Source of the DNA: Enhydrobacter aerosaccus | GTDB taxonomy: Bacteria; Pseudomonadota; Alphaproteobacteria; Reyranellales; Reyranellaceae | NCBI RefSeq assembly: GCF_900167455.1 | Contig: NZ_FUWJ01000002.1 | Span: forward strand, 299,584-363,583 | Reading direction: 5' to 3' | Length of the DNA stretch: 64,000 nucleotides | In this document: in pieces, positions 52,412 to 60,538 of the stretch | Layout: each line of letters opens with the position of its first letter | Position numbering within the stretch: the stretch's first letter is position 1 | Notes under the pieces: generated by a model | Database searches by the model: none | What the model saw: only the letters and a program-made list of their open reading frames with translations | Told to the model about the DNA's origin: nothing | Translations under genes and position numbers: made by a program

Positions 52412-53251
52412 ATGAAGCTGGAACCCTTCCTCTCCGGCCTCTGCTTCGGCGAAGCGCCACGCTGGCATGACGGCCGGCTGTGGTTCTCCGACTTCTATAT
52501 CCATCAGGTCCGCGCCGTGGACGAGAGCGGCAAGGCCGAGACCGTCGTCGAGGTGCCGGGGCGGCCGTCGGGCCTCGGCTGGCGACCCGACGGCACGATG
52601 CTGATCGTCAGCATGACGGACCGTCGGTTGATGCGCTTCTCGACCGGCACGCTCTCGCGGGAAGCCGAGCTCGGATCGCTGGCGACCGGCCAATGCAACG
52701 ACATGGTCGTCGACGGCCATGGCCGGGCCTATGTCGGCAACTTCGGCTACGACCGCCACGCCGGCGAGGCGCAGCGCACCACCTGCCTGATCCGCGTCGA
52801 TCCCGACCGATCGGTGCACCGGGCGGCGGACGATCTGCTCTCTCCCAACGGGACGGTCATCACGCCGGACGGCGGGACGATGATCGTGGCCGAGACTTTC
52901 GCCCATCGCCTGACCGCCTTCGATGTTGCAGCGGACGGGACGCTGTCCAACAGGCGGCTGTGGGCCACGATCGAGGGCTGCTATCCCGACGGCATCTGCC
53001 TCGATGCCGAGGGCGCGATCTGGGTCAGCGATCCCTTCGGCCATCGCGTGCTGCGCGTGCTCGAGGGCGGCCGCATCACGCACAGCATCGATCTCGCGCC
53101 GCGCGGCGCCTATGCCTGCATGCTGGGCGGGCAGGACCGGCGCACGCTCTATGTCATCACCAATTCCGGCAGCGGGCCGGCGATGGCCGACAAGCGCGAC
53201 GGCCGGATCGAAGTCCTGCGGGTGGACGTGCCGGGCGCAGGCTGGCCCTGA
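52412..53251 (+). CDS. SMP-30/gluconolactonase family protein
   Basis: The 279-residue product is a six-bladed propeller of the SMP-30 group. The metal site is suggested by E14 in CFGEAPRWHDGRLWFSDF, the Asn in LLSPNGTVITPDGGTM and the Asp in AIWVSDPFGHRV. These enzymes hydrolyse sugar lactones. The second ATG (52412) fits the GGCGGAG site best; the first is six bases earlier. It lies 19 bases after the MBL-fold gene and 22 before the SDR gene, within the same transcript. Confidence 0.9.
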   Translation: MKLEPFLSGLCFGEAPRWHDGRLWFSDFYIHQVRAVDESGKAETVVEVPGRPSGLGWRPDGTMLIVSMTDRRLMRFSTGTLSREAELGSLATGQCNDMVVDGHGRAYVGNFGYDRHAGEAQRTTCLIRVDPDRSVHRAADDLLSPNGTVITPDGGTMIVAETFAHRLTAFDVAADGTLSNRRLWATIEGCYPDGICLDAEGAIWVSDPFGHRVLRVLEGGRITHSIDLAPRGAYACMLGGQDRRTLYVITNSGSGPAMADKRDGRIEVLRVDVPGAGWP

Positions 53252-53273
53252 ATCGAACTGAATGGGGGAAGCG

Positions 53274-54086
53274 ATGAAAGGTCCTGACGACGATCCAGGT
53301 CTCGAGGGCAAGGTGGCCATCATCTCCGGAGGCGGCGCCGTCGGTGACGGCATCGGCAATGGCCGGGCCGCCGCCGTGCTGCTGGCCCGCGCCGGCACCA
53401 GGGTGGTGGTGTCCGATCTCGACAAGAAGCTGGCCGAGCGCACGGTCGAGATGATCAAGGCCGAGGGCGGCACGGCCGTCGCCGAGGCCTGCGATGCCAC
53501 CCGGGAAGCCGACTGCCGCCGCCTCGTCGACGCCGCGGTCGATCACTGGGGCCGGCTCGACTTCCTCGACAACAATGTCGGCATCGGCAGCCGCGGCAGC
53601 GTCGTCGACGAGAAGCCGGAGGAATATCGACGCGTGATGCAGGTGAACGTGGAGACGATGTTCCTGCTCTCCAAGCACGCGATCCCGGCCATGATCAAGA
53701 CCGCCAAGGGCGGCGCCATCGTCAACATCTCCTCGATCTCCGCGCTCCGGCCGCGCGGCCTCACCACCTACACGACCTCGAAGGCCGCCGTCATCGGGCT
53801 GACCCGGGCGATGGCCGTCGATCACGGCAAGGACGGCATCCGGGTCAACTGCATCTGCCCCGGGCCGATGTACACGCCCATGGTCTATGCCCGCGGCATG
53901 AGCGACGGTGCCCGCACCCAGCGCGCCCGCGCCTCGGTGCTGAAGGTCGAAGGCACCGGCTGGGACATCGGCTATGCCGTGCGCTTCCTGATGAGCGCGC
54001 ACGCCCGCTACATCACCGGCCAGGTGCTCGTGGTCGACGGCGGCGTGACGCTGCAGGGACCGGAGCGGGATTCGGAAGGTCATTAG
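53274..54086 (+). CDS. SDR family oxidoreductase
   Basis: The 270-residue product has a variant cofactor loop, SGGGAVGDGIGNG (18-30), longer than the usual TGxxxGIG, and D48-x-D50 after beta-2 for NAD. The catalytic residues are S154 region (NISSIS), Y166 and K170 (YTTSK). NNAG is NNVG. The C-terminal ARYITGQVLVVDGGVTLQG is usual. It shares the long glycine loop with the SDR at 54765, suggesting related substrates. The gene ends the catabolic run before the first palindromic repeat. Confidence 0.92.
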   Translation: MKGPDDDPGLEGKVAIISGGGAVGDGIGNGRAAAVLLARAGTRVVVSDLDKKLAERTVEMIKAEGGTAVAEACDATREADCRRLVDAAVDHWGRLDFLDNNVGIGSRGSVVDEKPEEYRRVMQVNVETMFLLSKHAIPAMIKTAKGGAIVNISSISALRPRGLTTYTTSKAAVIGLTRAMAVDHGKDGIRVNCICPGPMYTPMVYARGMSDGARTQRARASVLKVEGTGWDIGYAVRFLMSAHARYITGQVLVVDGGVTLQGPERDSEGH

Positions 54087-54089
54087 CTG

Positions 54090-54162
54090 GGGGCGCGCCA
54101 CTCCAGTGGCGCGTCATATATCGAACCAGCAACAGAACGCGTCACTGGAGTGACGCGGCCCC
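54090..54162. repeat. Pair of 9-bp hairpins (palindromic repeat unit)
   Basis: Two perfect hairpins lie in the gap before the CMD gene: CGCGCCACT/AGTGGCGCG (54094-54102 with 54105-54113) and CGCGTCACT/AGTGACGCG (54138-54146 with 54149-54157). The second is close to the reverse complement of the first (two differences), so the pair also forms a larger inverted repeat. The first core recurs exactly at 62983-63002. Confidence 0.8.
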
Positions 54163-54184
54163 GGCGAAAAAAGGAGGAAAGACA

Positions 54185-54730
54185 ATGGCCCGCCTGCCCT
54201 ATCTCGAGCCCGACCAGGTCGCACCGGAATACCGCGACATGCTGAAACGCAACACCAACCTGCACAAGCTGCTGGTCAACAGCCCGGACATGGCGCGCGC
54301 CTTCAACGGCATCGGCAACTTCATCCGCTTCAAGAGCAAGCTCGATCCGCGCCTGCGCGAGCTCGCCATCCTGCAGGTGGGATGGATGGAGAAGTCGGAA
54401 TACGAGTTCACCCACCACGTGAAGATCGGCAAGGAATTCGGCGTCACCGACGAGGACATCCAGGGCCTGATGGCCGAAACCGACGGCAAGCCGTCGAAAC
54501 TGGAGCCGCTCGCCAGGGCGATCCTGAAAGGCGCGCGCGAGATGGTGCGCAATCTCGCCATGTCGGACGCGACCTTTGCCGAAATCAAGCAGCATCTCGG
54601 CAACGAGGAGATGACCGACCTCGTCCTCACCATTGCCTTCTACTGTGCGGTCGTACGGGTGCTCGCCACCATGCAGATCGACAACGAGCCGTACTACAAG
54701 GAAGTGCTGACTCAGTACCCGCTGTCGTGA
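54185..54730 (+). CDS. Carboxymuconolactone decarboxylase (CMD/AhpD-like) family protein
   Basis: The 181-residue product has the all-helical CMD layout: LPYLEPDQVAPEYRDMLKR at the N-terminus and the core RLRELAILQVGWMEKSEYEFTHHVKIGKEFGVTDEDI with the conserved E-x2-H-H pattern. There is no CxxC, so it is not a peroxidase of the AhpD kind. Function would be a decarboxylase/lactonase-like step or unknown. It follows GGAGGAAAG and lies within the catabolic run between two SDR genes. Confidence 0.9.
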   Translation: MARLPYLEPDQVAPEYRDMLKRNTNLHKLLVNSPDMARAFNGIGNFIRFKSKLDPRLRELAILQVGWMEKSEYEFTHHVKIGKEFGVTDEDIQGLMAETDGKPSKLEPLARAILKGAREMVRNLAMSDATFAEIKQHLGNEEMTDLVLTIAFYCAVVRVLATMQIDNEPYYKEVLTQYPLS

Positions 54731-54764
54731 CGAGCCGAAGCCAGGAAATACGAGGGAGGAACGC

Positions 54765-55565
54765 ATGCGCCTGAAGGACAAGGTCGCCATCGTCGTCGGG
54801 GCCGGACAGAGCCCGGGCGAGGGCACCGGCAACGGGCGTGCCACCGCCCTCACCTTCGCCCGCGAGGGGGCCAAGGTGCTGTGTGTCGACCGCGATCTCG
54901 AGTCGGCGCAGGAGACGGTGAAGATGATCACCGACGGCGACGGCTACGCCGAAGGCTTCCGGGCCGACGTGACGCGCAGCGACCAGCTCAAGGACATGGT
55001 CGAGGAGGCGCAGCGGCTGTGGGGCCGCATCGACATCCTGCACAACAATGTCGGCGTGTCGCTGGCCGGCGGCGATGCCGAGCTGCTCGAGATCACCGAC
55101 GAGGCCTTCGACCGCTGCGTCGCCATCAATCTGCGCGGCACCATCATGGCCTGCAAGCACGTGATCCCCGTCATGCGCCGGCAGAAGAGCGGCGCGATCG
55201 TCAACATCTCCTCGATGGCCGCGATCACCACCTATCCCTATGTCGCCTACAAGGCGACAAAGTCGGCGATGATCGCCTTCACCGAGCAGCTCGCCTACCA
55301 GAACGCCAGATATGGCGTCCGCGCCAACGTCATCCTGCCCGGCCTGATGAACACGCCGATGGCCGTCGATACCCGCGCCCGCACCTTCAAGAAGAGCCGG
55401 GCGGAAGTGGAAGCCGAGCGCGATGCCAAGGTGCCGTTGCGCGGCAAGATGGGCACGGCCCGGGATGTCGCCAATGCCGCCCTGTTCCTCGCCTCCGACG
55501 AGGCCAACTTCATCACCGGCGTCACGCTGCCTGTGGATGGCGGGGCGAGCGTGCAGACGGGATAA
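54765..55565 (+). CDS. SDR family oxidoreductase
   Basis: The 266-residue product has VGAGQSPGEGTGNGRA as the cofactor loop (long variant like the SDR at 53274), D42 after beta-2, NNVG (94-97), catalytic S150 region, Y162 and K166 (YKATK), and ANFITGVTLPVDGGA near the end. It should use NAD. Start behind GAGGGAGG. It lies between the CMD gene and the binding-protein gene of the ABC importer. Confidence 0.92.
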   Translation: MRLKDKVAIVVGAGQSPGEGTGNGRATALTFAREGAKVLCVDRDLESAQETVKMITDGDGYAEGFRADVTRSDQLKDMVEEAQRLWGRIDILHNNVGVSLAGGDAELLEITDEAFDRCVAINLRGTIMACKHVIPVMRRQKSGAIVNISSMAAITTYPYVAYKATKSAMIAFTEQLAYQNARYGVRANVILPGLMNTPMAVDTRARTFKKSRAEVEAERDAKVPLRGKMGTARDVANAALFLASDEANFITGVTLPVDGGASVQTG

Positions 55566-55610
55566 GGCACGATGATTGCGTAGCCGCGGCCATCGAGAAT
55601 GGGGGATCAC

Positions 55611-56486
55611 ATGATTGGACGTATCGTCGCCAGCGCCATGGCGGCACTGGCGACCGCACTGGTCGCGGCATTGGCGATCTGCAGTGCGGCTCAGGCCCAG
55701 GATGCCGACCATCCCAAGGACAAGACGCTGGTGGTGGGCTCCGATTTCGGCGTCGCGCCCTGGATGGTGCGCGGCGCCAGCGGGCCGGAAGGCTTCGGCG
55801 TCGACATGATCAAGGAAGTCGCCAAGCGCATCGGCCGGCCCGGCGTCGAGGTCGTCGATGTCAATTTCTCCGGCCTGTTCGCGGCGCTGTTCTCCAAGCG
55901 CATCGAGTTCACCGTCAATCCGCTCAACATCACCGCCGAGCGCGCCGAGAAGATGCTCTATACCGAACCGTTCTTCGCCACCGGCAACGGCTTCATCATC
56001 CGCGCCGCCGACAGCATGAACGGCTTCGAGGATCTCAAGGGCAAGCAGCTTGCCGTCAATCGCGGCACCATCTCGGATACCTGGGCCACCGCCAATGCCG
56101 AGAAGTACGGCTTCGAGGTCCAGCGCTACGACACCTTCCCCGATTCGGTGCAGGCGGTGATCACGCGGCGCGCCTTCACGGCGCTGAACGAGATCCCGAC
56201 CACGGTCTATGCCGCCAGCCAGAACAAGGCGATCAAGGTCGGCTTCAAGGACTTCAACGGCCGCAACTTCGGCTATGCCTTCCGGCTCGACGACACCGCC
56301 TATCGCAACACGGTCGAAATGGCGATCGAATGCATGAAGAAGGACGGCACGCTCGTGAAGCTCTACGAGAAGTGGTACGGCTCCAAGGTCGATCCGGGCT
56401 CGTCGATCAGCACGATCTTCCCGGGCTACGGCCCGCCGGGCTTCAAGAACTACGATCCGACGCCGCACGAATTGGCCTGCAAATAG
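55611..56486 (+). CDS. Periplasmic substrate-binding protein, polar-amino-acid type (SBP_bac_3)
   Basis: The 291-residue product has a signal peptide ending SAAQAQ (near residue 30) and the family-3 binding-protein pattern: TLVVGSDFGVAPWMVRG, GFGVDMIKEVAKRIGRPGVEVVDVNFSGLFAALFSKRIEFTVNPLNITAERAEKMLYTEPFFATG and KLYEKWYGSKVDPG. ATG 55611 fits GGGGGAT at the right spacing; the first ATG is 12 bases upstream. It feeds the two permeases that follow after a palindromic repeat. Confidence 0.93.
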   Translation: MIGRIVASAMAALATALVAALAICSAAQAQDADHPKDKTLVVGSDFGVAPWMVRGASGPEGFGVDMIKEVAKRIGRPGVEVVDVNFSGLFAALFSKRIEFTVNPLNITAERAEKMLYTEPFFATGNGFIIRAADSMNGFEDLKGKQLAVNRGTISDTWATANAEKYGFEVQRYDTFPDSVQAVITRRAFTALNEIPTTVYAASQNKAIKVGFKDFNGRNFGYAFRLDDTAYRNTVEMAIECMKKDGTLVKLYEKWYGSKVDPGSSISTIFPGYGPPGFKNYDPTPHELACK

Positions 56487-56490
56487 AGTT

Positions 56491-56582
56491 GTCATCCCGA
56501 GGGCAACGCCCGAGGGATCTTTACGATTTCAGTAAAGATCCCTCACCAAAGCGCGCGTCCGACGCGCGCGACTCGGGATGAC
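56491..56582. repeat. Nested palindromic repeat within the ABC transporter gene set
   Basis: The 92-base gap between the binding-protein and first permease genes is almost fully palindromic. An outer stem GTCATCCCGAG (56491-56501) pairs with CTCGGGATGAC (56572-56582). Inside are GGGATCTTTAC (56515-56525)/GTAAAGATCCC (56532-56542) and GCGCGCGTC/GACGCGCGC. Sequences of this kind occur as REP-like elements scattered in alphaproteobacterial genomes. It may stabilise the binding-protein mRNA or thin out permease expression. Confidence 0.85.
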
Positions 56583-56590
56583 GCCGGAAC

Positions 56591-57262
56591 ATGAAACCGC
56601 TCCTCGACAATTTCTTCAATCTGCAGATCCTGGCGCAGTACGGGCCATCCGTGCTGCAGGGATTCTGGATCACCGTCGCGGTCGCGCTGCTGACGATCCT
56701 GTTCGGCGTCGGCGTCGGGCTGGCGCTCGCCATCGTGCGCGCCATGCGCATCCGCGCCGCCGACGCGGCCATCACGCTGTTCGTCGACATCTTCCGCACG
56801 CTGCCGCAGCTGGTCGTCATCGTGTTCATCTATTTCGGCCTGCCCTACGCCGACATCCAGCTCTCGCCCTTCGCCGCCACGGTGATCTCGCTCGGCGCCG
56901 TGCTGGCCGCCTTCGCGACCGAGATCTTCTGGGCCGCCATCCAGGCCGTGCCGCAGGGCCAGTGGGATGCCGCCCGCTCGCTGGGGCTGGGCTTCTTCCG
57001 CATCCTGTTCCTGGTGATCCTGCCGCAGGCGGTGCGCATCGCCGTCCCGCTGCTCACCAATCGCGCCATCGCCATCACCAAGGGCACGGCGCTCGGCACC
57101 GCGGTGTCGCTGCCCGAGCTGCTGGGCCGCGCCCAGAGCGCGATGGCGATCGCCGCCAACCCCTCGCCACTCACCCTGGCCGCCGCGCTCTATCTCCTGT
57201 TCTTCGTGCCGCTGGTGGTCGCCAGCCGCTGGCTCGAAGGGCTGGGGCCGCGCAGCCACTGA
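56591..57262 (+). CDS. ABC transporter permease, HisM/GltK-like
   Basis: The 223-residue product is a polar-amino-acid type permease with about five transmembrane segments. The early FNLQILAQYGPSVLQGFWITVAVALLTILFG and VDIFRTLPQLVVIVFIYFGLPY are diagnostic, as is the EAA-like loop WDAARSLGLGFFRILFLVILPQAVRIAVP. It starts nine bases after the palindromic repeat. Confidence 0.94.
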   Translation: MKPLLDNFFNLQILAQYGPSVLQGFWITVAVALLTILFGVGVGLALAIVRAMRIRAADAAITLFVDIFRTLPQLVVIVFIYFGLPYADIQLSPFAATVISLGAVLAAFATEIFWAAIQAVPQGQWDAARSLGLGFFRILFLVILPQAVRIAVPLLTNRAIAITKGTALGTAVSLPELLGRAQSAMAIAANPSPLTLAAALYLLFFVPLVVASRWLEGLGPRSH

Positions 57263-57278
57263 CGGCAGGACCGGCACC

Positions 57279-57962
57279 ATGGACGCCCTCCAGCTCTTCC
57301 TCGACAACTTCGCCGACTGGGACAGTTTCGTGCGCATCTGGCCGCTGCTCTGGCAGGGCCTGCAGCTCACGGTCCTGCTGGCGGTCGTCACCCTGCCGAT
57401 CGCCATCGTGGTCGGCCTCGCCATCGCCGTCGCCTACAGCTTCCACCACAAGGTAGTGAATGTCCTGCTGCTGATCTGGATCGACCTCTTCCGTTCCTTT
57501 CCGGTGCTGGTGCTGCTGATCCTGATTTTCTACGGCCTGCCGTTCCTCGGCCTGAAGCTGCCCTCCTTCGCCGCCTGCGTGCTGGCGCTGACCCTCAACA
57601 ACTCGGGCTACTACGGCGAGATCTTCCGCGCCGGCATCGAGGCCGTGCCGCCCGGCCAGCGCGAGGCCGCCCGCGCGCTGGGGCTGCATCCGCTGCAGAT
57701 CATCTTTCTCGTCATCCTGCCGCAGGCGATCGCCCGCGTGCTGGCGCCGCTCGCCTCCAATTCGCTCGAACTGGTGAAGACCACGTCGATCGCCGCGCTG
57801 GTGGCGCTGCCGGAGCTGCTGCGCTCGGCCCGCGTCGCACAGGAACAGACCTACAATCCCACTCCGCTCACGGCGGCGGCGGTGATCTTCTTCGTCCTGC
57901 TCTGGCCCTTCGCACGCTGGGTGGCGAAGCTGGAGCGCGACATGCTGATGAGGCAGAGATGA
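57279..57962 (+). CDS. ABC transporter permease, HisQ/GltJ-like
   Basis: The 227-residue product has the same layout as its upstream partner (WPLLWQGLQLTVLLAVVTLPIAIVVG, IDLFRSFPVLVLLILIFYGLPFLG, EAARALGLHPLQIIFLVILPQAIARVLAP). The pair would form a heterodimer in the inner membrane. Its stop overlaps the start of the next SDR gene by four bases. No ATPase gene of this type is present in the window. Confidence 0.94.
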   Translation: MDALQLFLDNFADWDSFVRIWPLLWQGLQLTVLLAVVTLPIAIVVGLAIAVAYSFHHKVVNVLLLIWIDLFRSFPVLVLLILIFYGLPFLGLKLPSFAACVLALTLNNSGYYGEIFRAGIEAVPPGQREAARALGLHPLQIIFLVILPQAIARVLAPLASNSLELVKTTSIAALVALPELLRSARVAQEQTYNPTPLTAAAVIFFVLLWPFARWVAKLERDMLMRQR

Positions 57963-58717
57963 AACGACTCGAGGGCAAGACGGCGCTGATCACCGGCGCC
58001 TCCTCCGGCATCGGCCGCGCCATCGCGCGGAAATTCCACGCCGAGGGCGCGCGGCTGCTGCTGATGGACATCACCGAGCAGGTCGTCGAGGGCGGCGAGC
58101 CCACGCACCGGATCCTCGACGTGCCCTTCTTCCAGGGCGATGTCTCGAACGAGGCCGATGTCGAGGAGGCGGTGCGCCGCGCCGCCGAACCGACGGGCCG
58201 CCTCGACATCGTCGTGAACGACGCCGTCGTGCGGGTCGGCAAGCCGCTCACCGAGACCAGCCTGGACGAATGGAACCGGGTGATGGCGGTGAACGTGACC
58301 GGCGTGTTCCTGATGTGCCGCGCCGCCGTGCGCCGCATGCTCGGCCAGGAGATCCGCAACGAGGCGCGCGGCCGCATCGTCAATATCTCCTCGCAGCATG
58401 GCATGATCGCCTCGCCCGAGGATTGCTCCTACGGCGTCTCCAAGTCGGCGGTGGTCTACATGACCCGCCAGATCGCCTCCGACTACGGCAAGGACAGCAT
58501 CATCTGCAACGCGGTCGCGCCGGGGAAGATCCTGACCGGCAAGGGCGGCCGCGCCGTCGAGCCGCGCTGGATCGACTACAGCCACGAACGCACGCCGCTG
58601 CCGCGGCTCGGCCGCTCGGAGGATGTCGCCAACGCCGCTCTCTTCCTCGCCTCCGACGAGGCCACCTTCATCACCGGCGAGAACCTGATGGTCGATGGCG
58701 GTTGGATGGCGCGCTGA
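57959..58717 (+). CDS. SDR family oxidoreductase
   Basis: The 252-residue product has TGASSGIG (12-19), D37 after beta-2, catalytic S145 region, Y158 and K162 (YGVSK) and the usual ATFITGENLMVDGGW end. The normally conserved NNAG reads NDAV (87-90), an unusual change near the active site. It is translationally coupled to the permease gene (ATGA overlap), so uptake and oxidation of the same substrate are likely linked. Confidence 0.92.
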   Translation: MKRLEGKTALITGASSGIGRAIARKFHAEGARLLLMDITEQVVEGGEPTHRILDVPFFQGDVSNEADVEEAVRRAAEPTGRLDIVVNDAVVRVGKPLTETSLDEWNRVMAVNVTGVFLMCRAAVRRMLGQEIRNEARGRIVNISSQHGMIASPEDCSYGVSKSAVVYMTRQIASDYGKDSIICNAVAPGKILTGKGGRAVEPRWIDYSHERTPLPRLGRSEDVANAALFLASDEATFITGENLMVDGGWMAR

Positions 58718-58927
58718 GCAGCGGACCTCCTGGCCCGCTTTTGCCCGTGACTGGGCCTGGGCCCACGGTCTAGCTACGCCTTCGCCATCCGCCCGGCCTC
58801 ATGGACGGGGTAGCTCGCGCCTCTGCCCGTCCCCATCGGGTTGCATCCCCACAGTGAATACGCGTCGCACTTGCAAATATGCATGCATCGGCAGTATTGT
58901 TCCTCATCGCTGGAAGGGGGGAGCACC

Positions 58928-59593
58928 ATGCGATCCATGCTTTTGGCCCTGGGGTTGTGTTTTCTGTCGATTTCAAGCCTGGTTCAGCCGACGAGCGCAA
59001 AGACCCTGGACATCGACCCGGTCGCCCAGCAGACGCCGGAATGGTGTTGGGCGGCGGCCTCGCAGATGGTGCTGTCCTACTACAACGCCCCCAACCTCAA
59101 CCCCGGGGGTAATTTCCAGTGCGGAGTCGTCGGCGCACAGGGCGGCATGTGCTCGTACAATTGCGGCATGTGTCTCGGTGCGGGCGGCACCACCCAGCGC
59201 ATCGCGGCGGTCATCCAGGCCTACCTGATGGCCGCCCAGATGATGACCGGGTTCAACGACCCCGGCTTGCACATTTCGACGACCGGCGTGCTGTCGCCTC
59301 AAGAGATCATCGACATGATCGACAACGACGCGCCGATCATCGCCGGCATCAGTCCGGGCTCCATACCGTATCCGCCTGGCCTGGGGTTCAGCCAGCACGC
59401 CGTTGTCGTCGTGGGCTACACCGGTACGGCGAATGCCTTGAATGTCATCCTCAACGATCCCTACCCCTATCCACCGTACGCGGTTCCCTACCTCCAGGCT
59501 GGAGGACAGGCGCTTCAGCCGGGACGTTATCGGATTCCCTATGGCCTGTTCCTCAGCGTCTTCCACTACGGCAACTCGATCTTGTTCAACTGA
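58928..59593 (+). CDS. Secreted papain-like cysteine protease (C70/AvrRpt2-like fold)
   Basis: The 221-residue product has a signal peptide (cut near TSA, residue 24) and the catalytic set of papain-like enzymes: Q35/C40 in QQTPEWCWAAASQMVLSYY, H157 in FSQHAVVVVGYTG and N176-D177 in VILNDPYP. The QxxxxWCWAA pattern is that of the AvrRpt2/C70 and related small secreted papain-like proteases. Four extra cysteines (C65, C75, C79, C82) in a Gly-rich loop could form disulfides. No propeptide is evident. The ATG at 58928 follows AGGGGGGAG. It stands alone; target unknown. Confidence 0.82.
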   Translation: MRSMLLALGLCFLSISSLVQPTSAKTLDIDPVAQQTPEWCWAAASQMVLSYYNAPNLNPGGNFQCGVVGAQGGMCSYNCGMCLGAGGTTQRIAAVIQAYLMAAQMMTGFNDPGLHISTTGVLSPQEIIDMIDNDAPIIAGISPGSIPYPPGLGFSQHAVVVVGYTGTANALNVILNDPYPYPPYAVPYLQAGGQALQPGRYRIPYGLFLSVFHYGNSILFN

Positions 59594-59608
59594 GATCCGT
59601 CGCCACGC

Positions 59609-60538
59609 CTACTTTGCCAGCCGCTTGCGCCTGGCCTCGTACGCCTTGAGATGGGCATGGGCGATGGCGAGGACGGGATAGTTCCCGCCCTTTCCGCGCA
59701 TCAGGAGATCGCCGATCACGTGGTCGACCTCGACGGGAAGACCGGCTTCGACATCGCGCAACATCGAGGCGGTGAAGGGCGAGCCCGACGCGGTCAGCAC
59801 GGTCCGGGCGCGCTGCAGGGCAGCCGGCCGCGGCGCGAAGCCGTTGGCGGTGGCGATGGCGGCGATCTCGTCGAGGAGAGCCCCCGTGATCGGCGCTCCG
59901 CCGCCGGCGACGATGTCACCGACGGTCGCCCGCATCAGGCAGGTGATGCCAGCCGCGGTGGCGATGAAGATCCATTTCTCCCACATGTCCTGCAGGATGG
60001 TCGCGCTCAGGGTCGCGGCGACACCCGCAGCCGCGAACTCCTTGGCAATCGCCGTCGCACGCGGCGAGGTCGAGCCGTCGAGCTCGCCGAAGCTGAGCGC
60101 CAGCGTATCGTTCAGATGCAGGATGCGACCTTGGGGATCGAGCGTGAGGGAAATCGCCACCTGGCCGCCCAGCACGTTCGCCGCGGTAAAGCGCTTGGAG
60201 AGGACGTCGAGATGACCGATGCCATTCAGGAACGGCAGGATCGCGGTCGCCGGGCCGATCGCAGGGGCGATGGCGTCGAGGGCAGCATCGAGATCGAATG
60301 CCTTGCAGGAGAGCAGGACCAGATCGTAGGGCGGCTGGCCCTTGAGGCCTTCCGATGAGACGGTGGGCGGCGCGGCCATGCTGATATCGCCCAGCTTGCT
60401 CTTCACCACGAGGCCTGTCTTCGCCAGCTGAGCGGCGCGCCGCTCCCGCACGAGGAACGTCGCGTCGCGCCCTGCCGCAAGCCACCGTCCGCCGAAATGG
60501 CCACCGATCGCCCCAGCACCCACCACGAGGATTCGCAT
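59609..60538 (-). CDS. 2-dehydropantoate 2-reductase family (KPR/PanE-like)
   Basis: The 309-residue product has the Rossmann loop VVGAGAIGGHFGGRW (6-20), the RRAAQL segment used for NADP, VLLSCKAFDLDAALDAI with the catalytic Lys in SCK, and the C-terminal helical domain with DMWEKWIFIATAAGITCLMRATVG and TASMLRDVEAGLPVEVDHVIGDLL. The conserved E in the second half is in VEAGLPVEVDH. It should reduce ketopantoate to pantoate, but multiple paralogues in such genomes make another 2-oxoacid possible. Convergent on the protease gene. Confidence 0.92.
   Translation of the reverse strand: MRILVVGAGAIGGHFGGRWLAAGRDATFLVRERRAAQLAKTGLVVKSKLGDISMAAPPTVSSEGLKGQPPYDLVLLSCKAFDLDAALDAIAPAIGPATAILPFLNGIGHLDVLSKRFTAANVLGGQVAISLTLDPQGRILHLNDTLALSFGELDGSTSPRATAIAKEFAAAGVAATLSATILQDMWEKWIFIATAAGITCLMRATVGDIVAGGGAPITGALLDEIAAIATANGFAPRPAALQRARTVLTASGSPFTASMLRDVEAGLPVEVDHVIGDLLMRGKGGNYPVLAIAHAHLKAYEARRKRLAK

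Noticed and set aside
54627..56495. 622-codon open frame antisense to the SDR and substrate-binding-protein genes
   Set aside because: Shadow of two genes with intact catalytic and binding motifs; no start signal and no domain.
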